Origin: Eunapius fragilis
Lineage: Eukaryota > Porifera > Demospongiae > Spongillida > Spongillidae
Assembly (NCBI GenBank): GCA_963681505.1
Contig: OY811972.1
Coordinates: 11,395,320-11,459,319 of the forward strand
Direction of reading: 5' to 3'
Length of the DNA: 64,000 nucleotides
The translations under genes were made by a program, and so were the position numbers. How positions within the stretch are numbered: the first letter of the stretch is position 1; every line of letters starts with the position of its first letter. Shown piece by piece: positions 26,505-40,419 of this stretch. A model generated the notes under the pieces. It was not told the origin of the DNA and made no database searches. It worked only from the letters and a program-made list of their open reading frames with translations.

Positions 26505-29500
26505 CTAGACAGCCATGCAGTGGACACTACTGTAGACAGCTGTGGAGTGGACACTACTGTAGACAGCTGTGGAGTGGACACTACTGTAGACAGCTGTGGA
26601 GTGGACACTACTGTAGACAGCTGTGGAGTGGACACTACTGTAGACAGCCATGCAGTGGACACTACTGTAGACAGCTGTGGAGTGGACGCTACTGTAGACA
26701 GCTGTGGAGTGGACACTACTGTAGACAGCTGTGGAATGGACACTACTGTAGACAGCTATGCAGTGGACACTACTGTAGACAGCCATGCAGTGGACACTAC
26801 TGTAGACAGCTGTGGAGTGGACACTACTGTAGACAGCTATGTAGTGGACACTACTGTAGACAGCTGTGGAGTGGACACTACTGTCGACAGCTGTGGAGTG
26901 GACACTACTGTAGACAGCTGTGGAGTGGACACTACTGTAGACAGCTGTAGAGTGGACACTACTGTAGACAGCTGTGGAGTGGACACTACTGTAGACAGCT
27001 GTGCAGTGGACACTACTGTAGACAGCTGTAGAGTGGACACTACTGTAGACAGCTATGCAGTGGACACTACTGTAGACAGCTGTGGAGTTTACACCGCTGT
27101 AGACAGCTGTGGAGTGAACACTACTGTAGACAGCTGTGGAGTGGACAATACTGTAGACAGCTGTAGAGTGGACACTATACTGTATACGGCTGTGGAGTGG
27201 ACACTACTGTAGACAGCTGTAGAGTGGACACTATACTGTATACAGCTGTGGAGTGGACACTACTGTAGACAGCTGTGGAGTGGACAATACTGTAGACAGC
27301 TGTGGAGTGGACACTACTGTAGACAGCTATGCAGTGGACACTACTGTAGACAGCCATGCAGTGGACACTACTATAGACAGCTGTGGAGTGGACACTACTG
27401 TAGACATCTGTGGAGTGGACACTACAGTCGACAGCTGTGGAGTGAACACTACTGTAGACAGCTGTGGAGTGGACACCACTGTAGACAGCTGTGGAGTGGA
27501 CACTACTGTAGACAGCTGTGGAGTGGACACTACTGTAGACAACTGTGGAGTGGACACTACTGTAGACAGCTGTGGAGTGGACACTACTGTAGACAGCTGT
27601 GGAGTGGACACTACTGTAGACAGCTGTGGAGTGGACACTACTGTAGACAGCTGTGGAGTGGACACTACAGTCGACAGCTGTGGAGTGAACACTACTGTAG
27701 ATAGCTGTGAAGTTTACACCGCTGTAGACAGCTGTGGAGTGACACTACTGTAGACAGCTGTGGAGTGGACACTACTGTAGACAGCTGTGGAGTGGACACT
27801 ACTGTAGACAGCTGTGGTGTGGACACTACTGTAGACAGCTGTGGAGTGAACACTACTGTAGATAGCTGTGGAGTTATCACTACTGTAGATAGCTGTGGAG
27901 TGGACACTACAGTTGACAGCTGTGGAGAGGACACTGCTGTATGGACAGCTGCAGAGTGGACACTACTGTAGACAGCTGTGGAGTGGACACTACTGTAGAC
28001 AGCTATGCAGTGGACACTATACTGTATACAGCTGTGGAGTGGACACTACTGTAGACAGCTGTGGAGTGGACAATACTGTAGACAGCTGTGGAGTGGACAC
28101 TACTGTAGACAGCTATGCAGTGGACACTACTGTAGACAGCCATGCAGTGGACACTACTATAGACAGCTGTGGAGTGGACACTACTGTAGACAGCTGTGGA
28201 GTGGACACTACTGTAGACAGCTGTGGAGTGGACACTACAGTCGACAGCTGTGGAGTGAACACTACTGTAGGCAGCTGTGGAGTGGACACCACTGTAGACA
28301 GCTGTGGAGTGGACACTACTGTAGACAGCCATGGAGTGGACACTACTGTAGACAGCCATGCAGTGGACACTACTGTAGACAGCTGTGGAGTGGACACTAC
28401 TGTAGACAGCTATGCAGTGGACACTACTGTAGACAGCCATGCAGTGGACACTACTGTAGACAGCCATGCAGTGGACACTACTGTAGACAGCTGTGGAGTG
28501 GACACTACTGTAGACAGCTATGCAGTGGACACTATACTGTATACAGCTGTGGAGTGGACACTACTGTAGACAGCTGTGGAGAGGACACTGCTGTATGGAC
28601 AGCTGCAGAGTGGACACTACTGTAGACAGCTGTGGAGTGGAACTACTGTAGACAGCTATGCAGTGGACACTATACTGTATACAGCTGTGGAGTGGACACT
28701 ACTGTAGACAGCTGTGGAGTGGACAATACTGTAGACAGCTGTGGAGTGGACACTACTGTAGACAGCTATGCAGTGGACACTACTGTAGACAGCCATGCAG
28801 TGGACACTACTATAGACAGCTGTGGAGTGGACACTACTGTAGACAGCTGTGGAGTGGACACTACTGTAGACAGCTGTGGAGTGGACACTACAGTCGACAG
28901 CTGTGGAGTGAACACTACTGTAGGCAGCTGTGGAGTGGACACCACTGTAGACAGCTGTGGAGTGGACACTACTGTAGACAGCCATGGAGTGGACACTACT
29001 GTAGACAGCCATGCAGTGGACACTACTGTAGACAGCTGTGGAGTGGACACTACTGTAGACAGCTATGCAGTGGACACTACTGTAGACAGCCATGCAGTGG
29101 ACACTACTGTAGACAGCCATGCAGTGGACACTACTGTAGACAGCTGTGGAGTGAACACTACTGTAGGCAGCTGTGGAGTGGACACCACTGTAGACAGCTG
29201 TGGAGTGGACACTACTGTAGACAGCCATGGAGTGGACACTACTGTAGACAGCCATGCAGTGGACACTACTGTAGACAGCTGTGGAGTGGACACTACTGTA
29301 GACAGCTATGCAGTGGACACTACTGTAGACAGCCATGCAGTGGACACTACTGTAGACAGCCATGCAGTGGACACTACTGTAGACAGCTGTGGAGTGGACA
29401 CTACTGTAGACAGCTATGCAGTGGACACTACTGTAGACAGCCATGCAGTGGACGCTACTGTAGACAGCTGTGGAGTGCACCACTGTAGATAGCTGTGGAG

Positions 29501-32500
29501 TGGACACTACTGTAGACAGCTATGCAGTGGACACTACTGTAGACAGCCATGCAGTGGACACTACCGTAGACAGCCATGCAGTGGACACTATACTGTATAC
29601 AGCTGTGGAGTGGACACTACTGTAGACAGCTGTGGAGTGGACACTACTGTAGACAGCTATGCAGTGGACACTACTGTAGACATCCATGCAGTGGACACTA
29701 CTGTAGACAGCTGTGGAGTGGACACTACTGTAGACAGCTGTGGAGTGGACACTACTGTAGACAGCTGTGGAGTGGACACTACTGTAGACAGCTGTGGAGT
29801 GGACACTACTGTAGACAGCTATGCAGTGGACACTACTGTAGACAGCTGTGGAGTTTACACCGCTGTAGACAGCTGTGGAGTGACTCTACTGTAGACAGCT
29901 GTGGAGTGGACACTACTGTAGACAGCTGTAGAGTGGACACTACTGTAGACAGCTGTGGAGTTGACACTACTGTAGACAGCTATGCAGTGGACACTACTGT
30001 AGACAGCTGTGGAGTTTACATCGCTGTAGACAGCTGTAGAGTGGACACTATACTGTATACAACTGTGGAGTGGACACTACTGTAGACAGCTGTGGTGTGG
30101 ACACTACTGTAGACAGCTGTGGAGTGGACACTACTGTAGACAGCTGTGGAGTGAACACTACTGTAGATAGCTGTGGAGTGAACACTACTGTAGATAGCTG
30201 TGGAGTGGACACTACAGTTGACTGCTGTGGAGAGGACACTGCTGTATGGACAGCTGCAGAGTGGACACTACTGTAGACAGCTGTGGAGTGGACACTACTG
30301 TAGACAGCTATGCAGTGGACACTATACTGTATACAGCTGTGGAGTGGACACTACTGTAGACAGCTGTGGAGTGAACACTACTGTAGACAGCCATGCAGTG
30401 GACACTACTGTAGACAGCCATGCAGTGGATACTACTGTAGACAGCTGTGGAGTGGACACTACTGTAGACAGCTATGCAGTGGACACTATACTGTATACAG
30501 CTGTGGTGTGGACACTACTGTAGACAGCTGTGGAGTGAACACTACTGTAGACAGCCATGCAGTGGACACTACTGTAGACAGCCATGCAGTGGACACTACT
30601 GTAGACAGCTGTGGAGTGGACACTACTGTAGACAGCTGTGGAGTGGACACTACTGTAGACAGCTGTGGAGTGGACACTACTGTAGACAGCTGTGGAGTGG
30701 ACACTACTGTAGACAGCTGTGGAGGGGACACTACTGTAGACAGCTATGCAGTGGACACTACTGTAGACAGCCATGCAGTGGACACTACTGTAGACAGCTG
30801 TGGAGTGGACACTACTGTAGACAGCTATGTAGTGGACACTACTGTAGACAGCTGTGGAGTGGGCACTACTGTCGACAGCTGTGGAGTGGACACTACTGTA
30901 GACAGCTGTGGAGTGGACACTACTGTAGACAGCTGTAGAGTGGACACTACTGTAGACAGCTGTGGAGTGGACACTACTGTAGACAGCTGTGCAGTAGACA
31001 CTACTGTAGACAGCTGTAGAGTGGACACTACTGTAGACAGCTATGCAGTGGACACTACTGTAGACAGCTGTGGAGTTTACACCGCTGTAGACAGCTGTGG
31101 AGTGACACTACTGTAGACAGCTGTGGAGTGGACAATACTGTAGACAGCTGTAGGGACACTATACTGTATACGGCTGTGGAGTGGACACTACTGTAGACAG
31201 CTGTAGAGTGGACACTATACTGTATACAGCTGTGGAGTGGACACTACTGTAGACAGCTGTGGAGTGGACAATACTGTAGACAGCTGTGGAGTGGACACTA
31301 TTGTAGACAGCTATGCAGTGGACACTACTGTAGACAGCCATGCAGTGGACACTACTATAGACAGCTGTGGAGTGGACACTACTGTAGACAGCTGTGGAGT
31401 GGACACTACAGTCGACAGCTGTGGAGTGAACACTACTGTAGACAGCTGTGGAGTGGACACCACTGTAGACAGCTGTGGAGTGGACACTACTGGAGACAGC
31501 TGTGGAGTGGACACTACTGTAGACAGCTGTGGAGTGGACACTAATGTAGACAGCTGTGGAGTGGACACTACTGTAGACAGCTGTGGAGTGGACACTAGTG
31601 TAGACAGCTGTGGAGTGGACACTACTGTAGACAGCTGTGGAGTGGACACCACTGTAGACAGCTGTGGAGTGGACACTACTGTAGACAGCTGTGGAGTGGA
31701 CACTACTGTAGACAGCTGTGGAGTGGACACTAATGTAGACAGCTGTGGAGTGGACACTACTGTAGACAGCTGTGGAGTGGACACTACTGTAGACAGCTGT
31801 GGAGTGGACACTACTGTAGACAGCTGTGGAGTGGACACTACAGTCGACAGCTGTGGAGTGAACACTACTGTAGATAGCTGTGAAGTGGACACTACTGTAG
31901 ACAGCTGTGGAGTGGACACTACTGTAGACAGCTGTGGTGTGGACACTACTGTAGACAGCTGTGGAGTGAACACTACTGTAGATAGCTGTGGAGTTATCAC
32001 TACTGTAGATAGCTGTGGAGTGGACACTACAGTTGACAGCTGTGGAGAGGACACTGCTGTATGGACAGCTGCAGAGTGGACACTACTGTAGACAGCTGTG
32101 GAGTGGACACTACTGTAGACAGCTATGCAGTGGACACTATACTGTATACAGCTGTGGAGTGGACACTACTGTAGACAGCTGTGGAGTGGACAATACTGTA
32201 GACAGCTGTGGAGTGGACACTACTGTAGACAGCTATGCAGTGGACACTACTGTAGACAGCCATGCAGTGGACACTACTATAGACAGCTGTGGAGTGGACA
32301 CTACTGTAGACAGCTGTGGAGTGGACACTACTGTAGACAGCTGTGGAGTGGACACTACAGTCGACAGCTGTGGAGTGAACACTACTGTAGACAGCTGTGG
32401 AGTGGACACCACTGTAGACAGCTGTGGAGTGGACACTACTGTAGACAGCTGTGGAGTGGACACTACTGTAGACAGCTGTGGAGTGGACACTACTGTAGAC

Positions 32501-32945
32501 AGCTGTGGAGTGGACACTACTGTAGACAGCTGTGGAGTGGACGCTACTGTAGACAGCTGTGGAGTGGACACTACAGTCGACAGCTGTGGAGTGAACACTA
32601 CTGTAGATAGCTGTGAAGTTTACACCGCTGTAGACAGCTGTGGAGTGACACTACTGTAGACAGCTGTGGAGTGGACACTACTGTAGACAGCTGTGGAGTG
32701 GACACTACTGTAGACAGCTGTAGAGTGGACACTATACTGTATACAGCTGTGGAGTGGACACTACTGTAGACAGCTGTGGTGTGGACACTACTGTAGACAG
32801 CTGTGGAGTGAACACTACTGTAGATAGCTGTGGAGTTATCACTACTGTAGATAGCTGTGGAGTGGACACTACAGTTGACAGCTGTGGAGAGGACACTGCT
32901 GTATGGACAGCTGCAGAGTGGACACTACTGTAGACAGCTGTGGAG
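26505..32945 (+). repeat. 27-bp satellite array, about 238 units
   Basis: The unit is TGGACACTACTGTAGACAGC plus TGTGGAG. Common variants carry ATGCAG or CATGCAG in place of TGTGGAG. Higher-order structure is visible: a distinctive variant containing 'gctgtatggacagctgcag' recurs near 27925, 28580, 30230, 32045 and 32885, and blocks of about 653 bp are repeated nearly exactly from about 28003 and 28656. Because 27 is a multiple of three and the unit lacks stops, open frames of up to 286 codons (DTTVDSCGV repeats) arise on both strands. I see no start context, splice structure or non-repeat domain, so I do not call them genes. Confidence 0.97.
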
Positions 32946-32954
32946 TGGACGCTA

Positions 32955-33705
32955 TTATCTTGCTGTACATGCTTGTTCAGTTACATTTTAAAATACGTAC
33001 CTCTAGAGGTTTCAAAACGTGCCTGGGCCTTGCATCCTGAAAACATTTCCTACGTATGTAAACTTTACCACGGGCCCTGACCAACCCAAATCAGTTAGAG
33101 ATAGGGCAAGTAATGATGTTTACAACTCAAGCGGGTGTTTTAAGCAATGAATATCATTACTAGCTCTCACTACTGATTGGTAAGGTCGAACGCTTACCTG
33201 ATAAAATTGGATTGCTGTACTTACTTGTACATGTACAGGAACTGCAGTTGTATACTTCACACAACAGTCTTAGGATGGTGGTAAGGGTTTACCAATGGTT
33301 TTGAGGTGTTCTGGGGGAGTGGGTCCAAGCGGAGAAATGATCATGAGTAGCTATATTTCTTAAAGATCACTTGAATACCTTTGTTTAACCTTACTAGTAT
33401 CCTATGGCTGTTGAGTCAAGTCAATGCAACCTGAGCTATTTCTGACTTTCCTAATGCCCGACCTTCTAAATCCAATATGATAGACAGTAACAATATTCAT
33501 TACTTGAAGTACAGACGCTTGAATTGTGATTATTATTGCTAGCCCTATCTCTTACTGATTTGGGTTGGTCAGGGCCCCGTGGTAAGGTTTATATAGGTAG
33601 GAAATGTTCTCAGAATGCAAGGCCCAGGCACGTTTTGAAACCTCTAGAGGTATGTACTTTACACACATGAAACGAACAAGCATGTACAGCAGCAATTACA
33701 GTTCA
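32955..33705. repeat. Apex palindrome of the 11-kb fold-back element
   Basis: 32955-33130 is the reverse complement of 33540-33705 ('acctctagaggtttcaaaacg', 'gcctgggccttgcat', 'gaccaacccaaatcagt'). A loop of about 400 bp has no recognised content. Satellite units point inward on both sides, so this is the hinge of the whole fold-back. Confidence 0.85.
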
Positions 33706-33769
33706 TAAAGGTGTTCAGGTAATCTGCAAGAAATATACCTACTAGTATATATAACACGGTCTGGGGTGG

Positions 33770-35159
33770 GTCCCTTTCACAACTGTCTGCTGCATTCAGC
33801 TCATCTAACATTAGAGTTGTCTGTTATAGTAAATCACTCCACAGCCTGCAGTAAGGTCTCCTTTGTGGCTGTCTGCTCCACTGACCACTCCACAGTTGTT
33901 GACTGTAGTGCATACTCCAAAGCTGTCTGCCTGCTCCAGGACAGCTACAGGTATCTGCCATAGAGTCTACTCCACATACGTCTACTGCACTGTACACTTG
34001 CCATACTAAAGTGGACCCACGCCAAACAGCTATGGAATTCAGCTGTGGAGTGGATGCTTTTGCAGTCAGCTAAGGAGTAACCACAGACAAACAATGATGG
34101 CATGGACACAGCATAGGGTTGACGACGCTGCAGGCATGGCATAGACCTTATAGCCAACAGTCATGGAGTACTCTACAGCTGTCTACTGTTGTATGTGGGG
34201 ACTCATATAGCTTAGATGTCTGCAGTAATGTAGTGTGAGTCGACTTCACTGCTGTTTGCTGCAGGTTCTTTCTTTTGGCTATTACTCCATAATCTGCCAT
34301 ATTATATACTCCATAGCACTCCGCTATGGAGTACTGCATAGCTATCTGCAAGTCAGGGTACACTTAAAAACAGCTGTCTGCAGTAGTTTCCATTCCATAG
34401 CTGTCTACAGTAGTGTCCACTGCATGGCTGTCTACAGTAGTGTCCACTGCATAGCTGTCTACAGTAGTGTCCACTCCACAGCTATCTACAGTGGTGCACT
34501 CCACAGCTGTCTACAGTAGTGTCCACTGCATGGCTGTCTACAGTAGTGTCCACTCCACAGCTGTCTACAGTAGTGTCCACTGCATGGCTGTCTACAGTAG
34601 TGTCCACTGCATAGCTGTCTACAGTAGTGTCCACTGCATGGCTGTCTACAGTAGTGTCCACTGCATAGCTGTCTACAGTAGTGTCCATTCCACAGCTGTC
34701 TACAGTAGTGTCCACTCCACAGCTGTCTACAGTAGTGTCCACTCCACAGCTGTCTACAGTAGTGTCCACTGCATAGCTGTCTACAGTAGTGTCCACTCCA
34801 TAGCTGTCTACAGTAGCGTCCACTCCACAGCTGTCTACAGTAGTGTCCACTGCATAGCTGTCTACAGTAGTGTCCACTCCATAGCTGTCTACAGTAGTGT
34901 CCACTGCATGGCTGTCTACAGTAGTGTCCACTCCACAGCTGTCTACAGTAGTGTCCACTGCATAGCTGTCTACAGTAGTGTCCACTCCACAGCTGTCTAC
35001 AGTAGTTCCACTCCACAACTGTCTACAGTAGTGTCCACTGCATAGCTAGTGTCCACTGCATAGCTGTCTACAGTAGTGTCCACTCCACAGCTGTCTACAG
35101 TAGTGTCCACTCCACAGCTGTCTACAGTAGTGTCCACTGCATGGCTGTCTAGAGTAGTG
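33770..35159 (-). repeat. Inverted 27-bp satellite, decayed then intact
   Basis: 34385-35159 holds about 28 well-kept units in the opposite orientation to 26505-32945. 33770-34385 is the same satellite in strongly decayed form ('ccacagctgtct', 'cactcc' fragments). The much shorter right array suggests contraction or expansion by unequal exchange on one side only. Confidence 0.85.
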
Positions 35160-35538
35160 GGGTACAGATCACATACAAGCAGTTAAATGGAACAAAATGC
35201 TTGTGTATATGGGTGAAGATATGTATGTGCATGTGTGTGTGTTTGTACAAGAATACGCCATACAATGGTATACTAGTAACAATGCATGTGTGTGCAAAAG
35301 TTCACAAGGACGTGTAAACCAAGATGAGGACTGTCTCAGTACCATTCTGGTTTTCTTGGCCAATCTATAATGTGAGCATATCACCGTACTTCATTGAGCA
35401 GCTGTTTTGCAGTAACCTTCTCTAGTGAGGTAGATATTCAGCTGGACGGGTTTTTCTAGTTTTTAACGCAAACCTGGGCCACCACCACCACTACCATCAT
35501 CATTACTTGCATTACAATTAACACCTTCATTACCACCA

Positions 35539-36021
35539 TCACTTCACCTTGGACTCGTCGTCATCAAATTTATTGTCAACGTCGTTGTCGTCAATCATAA
35601 CTATCGAAATTGCCATAATTACCATCGTCATCAGCATCAACGCTCTCAACCATGCACGCCGTCCTCGTCCTCGACCTGAATATCGTACCGGCCTAACCGT
35701 TGCAACCAAATTAACGAGTCGGCTCGTCTCCACTCGTGTTATACGGCGCCATGCTGCCTTATCTGTGCCTACATCGAAGAACGTTGACAATCTTAACTTA
35801 CCGTATGCTGTACAGCAAATCAACGATCGATGTGCAACGCCATCACGCAATAGGGTCTTGTAGGCGTGGTAATAGGTTATCAACAGGAAGAGTTGAATAT
35901 TCATGCTGTCTCTGGCCATAGAATGGCGCGAATCGAGCGGGAAATATGTTCCTACTTTGCAAAGCAATATCTTTGTAACGGGTAATGTAAAAATTAACGA
36001 ACAGGACAAATCGATAGGCAC
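35539..36021 (-). CDS. 160-codon open frame, mirror copy in the right fold-back arm
   Basis: Encodes the same 160 residues as 25627-26109 without a difference. The arm identity is enough to explain this. Function unknown. Confidence 0.2.
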   Translation of the reverse strand: MPIDLSCSLIFTLPVTKILLCKVGTYFPLDSRHSMARDSMNIQLFLLITYYHAYKTLLRDGVAHRSLICCTAYGKLRLSTFFDVGTDKAAWRRITRVETSRLVNLVATVRPVRYSGRGRGRRAWLRALMLMTMVIMAISIVMIDDNDVDNKFDDDESKVK

Positions 36022-36829
36022 AGGATCCCTCTACGTATAAATCAATTTTGGAATGAATTGAGATTTCTTGCCGAAAGATATGGGGAGTTTGAACCCCAAG
36101 GGGTATCGGACATCGCGACACTGGCATGGAGCACGTTCAAGATCCCAAAATGTATTTTATCATAGAGAAATGGTGTATTATGAAGTGCTGAAAATAGGAA
36201 GACGGTAGCATTAACCGTTCGGAAGTTATAGCATTTCAAACGTGGTGCATTTTTATTATGCTTTTTTAAAATACACGCTAGGTCCCTTTTCTCGGAAACT
36301 TTCCCATATATATATATATAGTGGATAATTAAATTTAAGCATACTATAATAATGCTACCAAATATGGAACGCGGACGCTGCCGAAAATTTATTACGGTTA
36401 AATAAAAATTTCGTGTAAAAATATAAATAATAAATAAATAAATATATATAATATCCGCTTTACGGAGAGAATACGAAGGAATACGATATAATCATTCTAT
36501 ATTGTGTCAGCCTACCAGGTCAACAACAACCGTAGGCGCGAAGCGGCTAATTCGGGGGAACATCACATCGCGACACAATTAACGCTGCCCCTATCTTCTG
36601 TTACACGAAACACACGCCCCCACAACTCCTACTAAGCAACTCCAACTGGAGGTACTAGTAAACCCCTCACCGAGGGGTACACATACGAATGGGGGTGGGT
36701 GAAAGTTTACCATCTAGGTGGTCTAGGAGAACTCTGTTGGGTACGTGTAGCTAAAACCAGGAGCAGGAGCAGGAATTGCTATCTGGACTCTCTACATGTA
36801 CTTAGGATGCATATGTGTGCAACGCATTC

Positions 36830-36990
36830 TGGATATATGCAAGACCCTCTAGAATGTGTGCACATGTACTTAAGATGTGTGCAAGGCCCTCTACATGTAA
36901 CTGTGGATGTTGCAAGACCCTCCACATGTACTTAGGATGTGTGCAAGACCCTCTACATGTACTTAGGATGTGTGCAAGACCCATTTTGGC
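36830..36990 (+). repeat. Minisatellite A in the left arm of the 4.9-kb fold-back
   Basis: Four to five units of about 31 bp with the core 'tacatgtacttaggatgtgtg' followed by 'caagaccctc'. The inverted counterpart is 40420-40740. Confidence 0.8.
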
Positions 36991-37364
36991 CTTTTGTGAA
37001 CCACTCAGTATTTTAAGATTCATTAATGAAATGCTCATTCCAATGCCACAATTGATCCTAGTACAGCAATTGTTTGATGATTGTGATTGATGGCACACCC
37101 AGATGTTTTACATTGGTGTAGATATATGTGACTTTAAAAATAAAAAAACAACAGGTTTGATTTGTTGGCTGTCAAGAAATAAAAGTAATTAACATAACTG
37201 ACAAATTTTTTATTTCATTTTTGATAGTGTTGTCTTGTTAGTAGTCATATTGGTATCCAGTTTCTTTTAACCTCCTAACTCGATTCTTTGTTCTTTCTTG
37301 GGGGAGGTTAATGATATTGGATCAAACAAAGCTTGTCAGACTTTTCTTCAATCAGTGGGAAGGG

Positions 37365-37620
37365 GACAGGTGTAATACTGGTGTGTGAGGGGGTAGGTGT
37401 AATAGTAATGGGTAGGTGTAATAGTAACACTGGTGTGTGAGGGGTAGGTGTAATAGTAATACTGGACAGGTGTGGGAGGGGTAGGTGTAATAGTAACACT
37501 GGTGTGTGAGGGGGTAGGTGTAATAGCAATACTGGTGTGTGAGGGGGTAGGTGTAATAGTGGTAATGACAGGTGTGGGAGGGGTAGTTGTAATAGCAACA
37601 CTGGGTAAGTGTAATAGTAA
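37365..37620 (-). repeat. Minisatellite B in the left arm of the 4.9-kb fold-back
   Basis: About eight units of 28-34 bp with the core 'ggtaggtgtaatagtaa', 'cactggtgtgtgag'. The inverted counterpart 39300-39870 has about twice as many. Confidence 0.85.
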
Positions 37621-39299
37621 TACAAGCTATTCATATTTGTAATAACAATGAGTACACAGAACATGTGCAGGGATCAGCTGCAGCAATAAATAATACATGC
37701 ACATACACATCACACATACACATGCACACAAACACATGCACTCACACAAATATTACAATTCCTGCTTCTGGTTTTTAGCTACTCCCAAACACTCTCTTCC
37801 AATATGGCCTGGTATGAAGACCAGAGCCGATTTCAGCATTGCTACGAACCTTTGCCGAAATAAAGCCACAATTGACTGCTTTTGTCTACTGATAATAGTA
37901 CGTCATATCGGAACCTACGAGACATATAGGAATCCTGCAGGATGATGAGTAGATAATTTTAATGTGTAATCTCCTTGAAGAAGGTTCACGTGTGAATGGC
38001 TGGACACAAGAAGTACTCTTGTAAGTCCTGGGCCCCCCCTCCCCCAAGGAAATTGGTTATTAGAAGTTAGGAAATTATAATCAAGAGCCTCATAAATCAA
38101 CATATTCAAACTTCGATGTGTACCAGTCGTGTACAACTTTACACGAAATGTGTTATTTTTAATAAACTACTGTATAGGTAACCTGAATGAAAAAGATTTT
38201 TGTATCATAAGCAACAATATATGCTCATACTCCTGCAGCATGTACTGCATGGTTATTGTTACATAATGAAACTGTAACTCCACTAAAACTATGGCAGAAA
38301 AGACATGAGAGAACAAGAACTCACGTGCATGGATATAATTGAATGAGACAAAACGTTAAATTGTTTAACATTTTCACAGGTCACTGTTAGCTCACTGTGC
38401 TGTGAACATGCATTTTAATTAGCAACCATGAAATGCCTGATAAAGGAATTTTCAATTTCATTTTCTGATATTGGTGGCAAATCATGTAGTGGAACTTTCT
38501 GACCACATGAAAGAATACCCGGCAGAAAGATAATCCAAAACCATTTGTTCAGCTTCATCAGTAAGAGTTGTAGGGCCATCCCAATCAATGCCATACACTT
38601 CAAAATCAAACTAAAAGTGAAGGAGATTTTTAAATCATTGTCTTTTCTGCCATAGTTTGAATATGTTGATTTATGAGGCTCTTGATTATAATTTCCTAAC
38701 TTCTAATAACCAATTTCCTTGGGGGAGGGGGGGCCCAGGACTTACAAGAGTACTTCTTGTGTCCAGCCATTCACACGTGAACCTTCTTCAAGGAGATTAC
38801 ACATTAAAATTATCTACTCATCATCCTGCAGGATTCCTATATGTCTCGTAGGTTCCGATATGACATACTACTATCAGTAGACAAAAGCAGTCAATTGTGG
38901 TTTTATTTCGGCAAAAGTTAGTAGCAAGGCTGAAATCGGCTCTGGTCTTCATACCAGGCCATATTGGAAGACAGAGTTTGGGAGTAGCTAAAACCAGAAG
39001 CAGGAATTGTAATATTTGTGCGAGTGCATGTGTTTGTGTGCATGTGTATGTGTGATGTGTATGTGTGCATGTATTATTTATTGCTTGCAGCTGATCCCGG
39101 CCTGCACATGTTCTGTGTACTCATTGTTATTACAAATATGAATAGCTGCCACTAATTTTTTCTAGACTCAGATAGGAATGCCCCTCTAACCTCTCCACAC
39201 TATGCATACATGATGAAGCAGTCTGACGCTGGATGAAAATATTGTGGATATGGCTTACCATATCGCTTGCACCATTGCCATTGTGCTAAGATCATATCA

Positions 39300-39870
39300 G
39301 TGTTACTCCCACACCAGTATTACTATTGACCCTCCCACACAAGTATTACTATTACACCTGCCCCAGTGTTACTATTACACCTACCCCAGTGTTACTATTA
39401 CCCTACCTCTCCACACCAGTACCACTATTACACCTACCCCTCCCACACCAGTATTACTATTACACCTACCCCCTTGCACACCAGTGTTGCTATTACACCT
39501 ACCCCTCCCATGCCTGTCATTACCATTATTACACCTACCCCTCCCACACCAGTGTTACTATTACACCTACCCCTCACACATCAGTATTATTATTACTCCT
39601 ATCCCTCCCACACCTGTCCAGTGTTACTATTACACCAACCCCCTCACACACCAGTGTTAGTATTACACCTACCCCTCCCACACCTGTCCAGTGTTACTAT
39701 TACATCTACCCCCTCACACACCAGTGTTACTATTACACCTACCCCTCACACACCTATATTATTATAACACCTACCCCTACCACACCTGTCCAGTATTACT
39801 ATTACACCTACCCCTCACACACCAGTGTTACTATTACACCTACCCCTTCACACACCAGTATTACACCTGT
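39300..39870 (+). repeat. Minisatellite B in the right arm of the 4.9-kb fold-back
   Basis: About 17 units with the core 'ttactattacacctacccct' and 'cacaccagtg'. It gives rise to Tyr/Thr/Pro-rich open frames in several frames that are not genes. Confidence 0.88.
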
Positions 39871-40419
39871 ACCCTTCCCATTGATTGAAGAAAAGCCTGA
39901 CAAGCTTTGTTTGATTCAATATGAAATTAGTATCTTTAACCTCTCTATGGCCCCCCCCCCCCCCCCAAGAAAGAAGAAAGAATCGAATTTGGAGGTTTAA
40001 AAAAAAAACTGGATACCAATGAACAGAGGAATGACTACTAACAAGACAACACTATCAAAAATGAAATAAAAAGATTTGTCAGTTATGTTAATTACTTTTA
40101 TTCTTGGCAGCCAACAAATCAAACCTGTTGGGTTTTCTTTTAAGTCACATATATCTATTCCAATGTAAAACATCTGGGTGTGCCATCAATCACAATCATT
40201 GAACAATTGCTGTACTAGGATCAATTGTGGCATTGGAATGAGCATTTCATTAATGAATCTTAAAATACTGAGTGGTTCACAAAAGGCCAAAGTATAGGTT
40301 GTGTGCTGCAACTTCATGATAACACCAACTGGATATCCACATCAATCAAATATGATGACTCTAAGACTGGCTGCACAGTTTCAGTACATCAGACAAAAAT
40401 TTCACTATCAACTGGGTCT

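Larger units (their letters stand above)
25340..36308. mobile_element. 11-kb fold-back element built on a 27-bp satellite
   Basis: The ends are TATGGGAAAGTTTCCGAG and its reverse complement, with TATATA on both sides (25334-25339 and 36309-36314), although the site is a TA repeat so the 6-bp duplication is ambiguous. Unique arm parts 25340-26505 and 35160-36308 are nearly identical; one visible difference is an indel of about 10 bp near 26320. Next come 6.4 kb of satellite on the left, an apex palindrome at about 32955-33705, and 1.4 kb of inverted satellite on the right. No transposase recognised. Its orientation-flipping satellite resembles Foldback-type elements. Confidence 0.75.

Noticed and set aside
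26505-32945. Possible CRISPR array
   Set aside because: The repeats are contiguous with no unique spacers, no leader and no cas genes, and the setting is eukaryotic.
26505-35045. Very long open frames (up to 286 codons) of DTTVDSCGV-type repeats on both strands
   Set aside because: The 27-bp unit is a multiple of three and contains no stop in several frames. The frames appear on both strands and in more than one phase. No non-repeat domain or splice structure is present.
39244-40000. Tyr/Thr/Pro-rich frames of up to 224 codons
   Set aside because: Minisatellite B translated; several overlapping frames are open at once.
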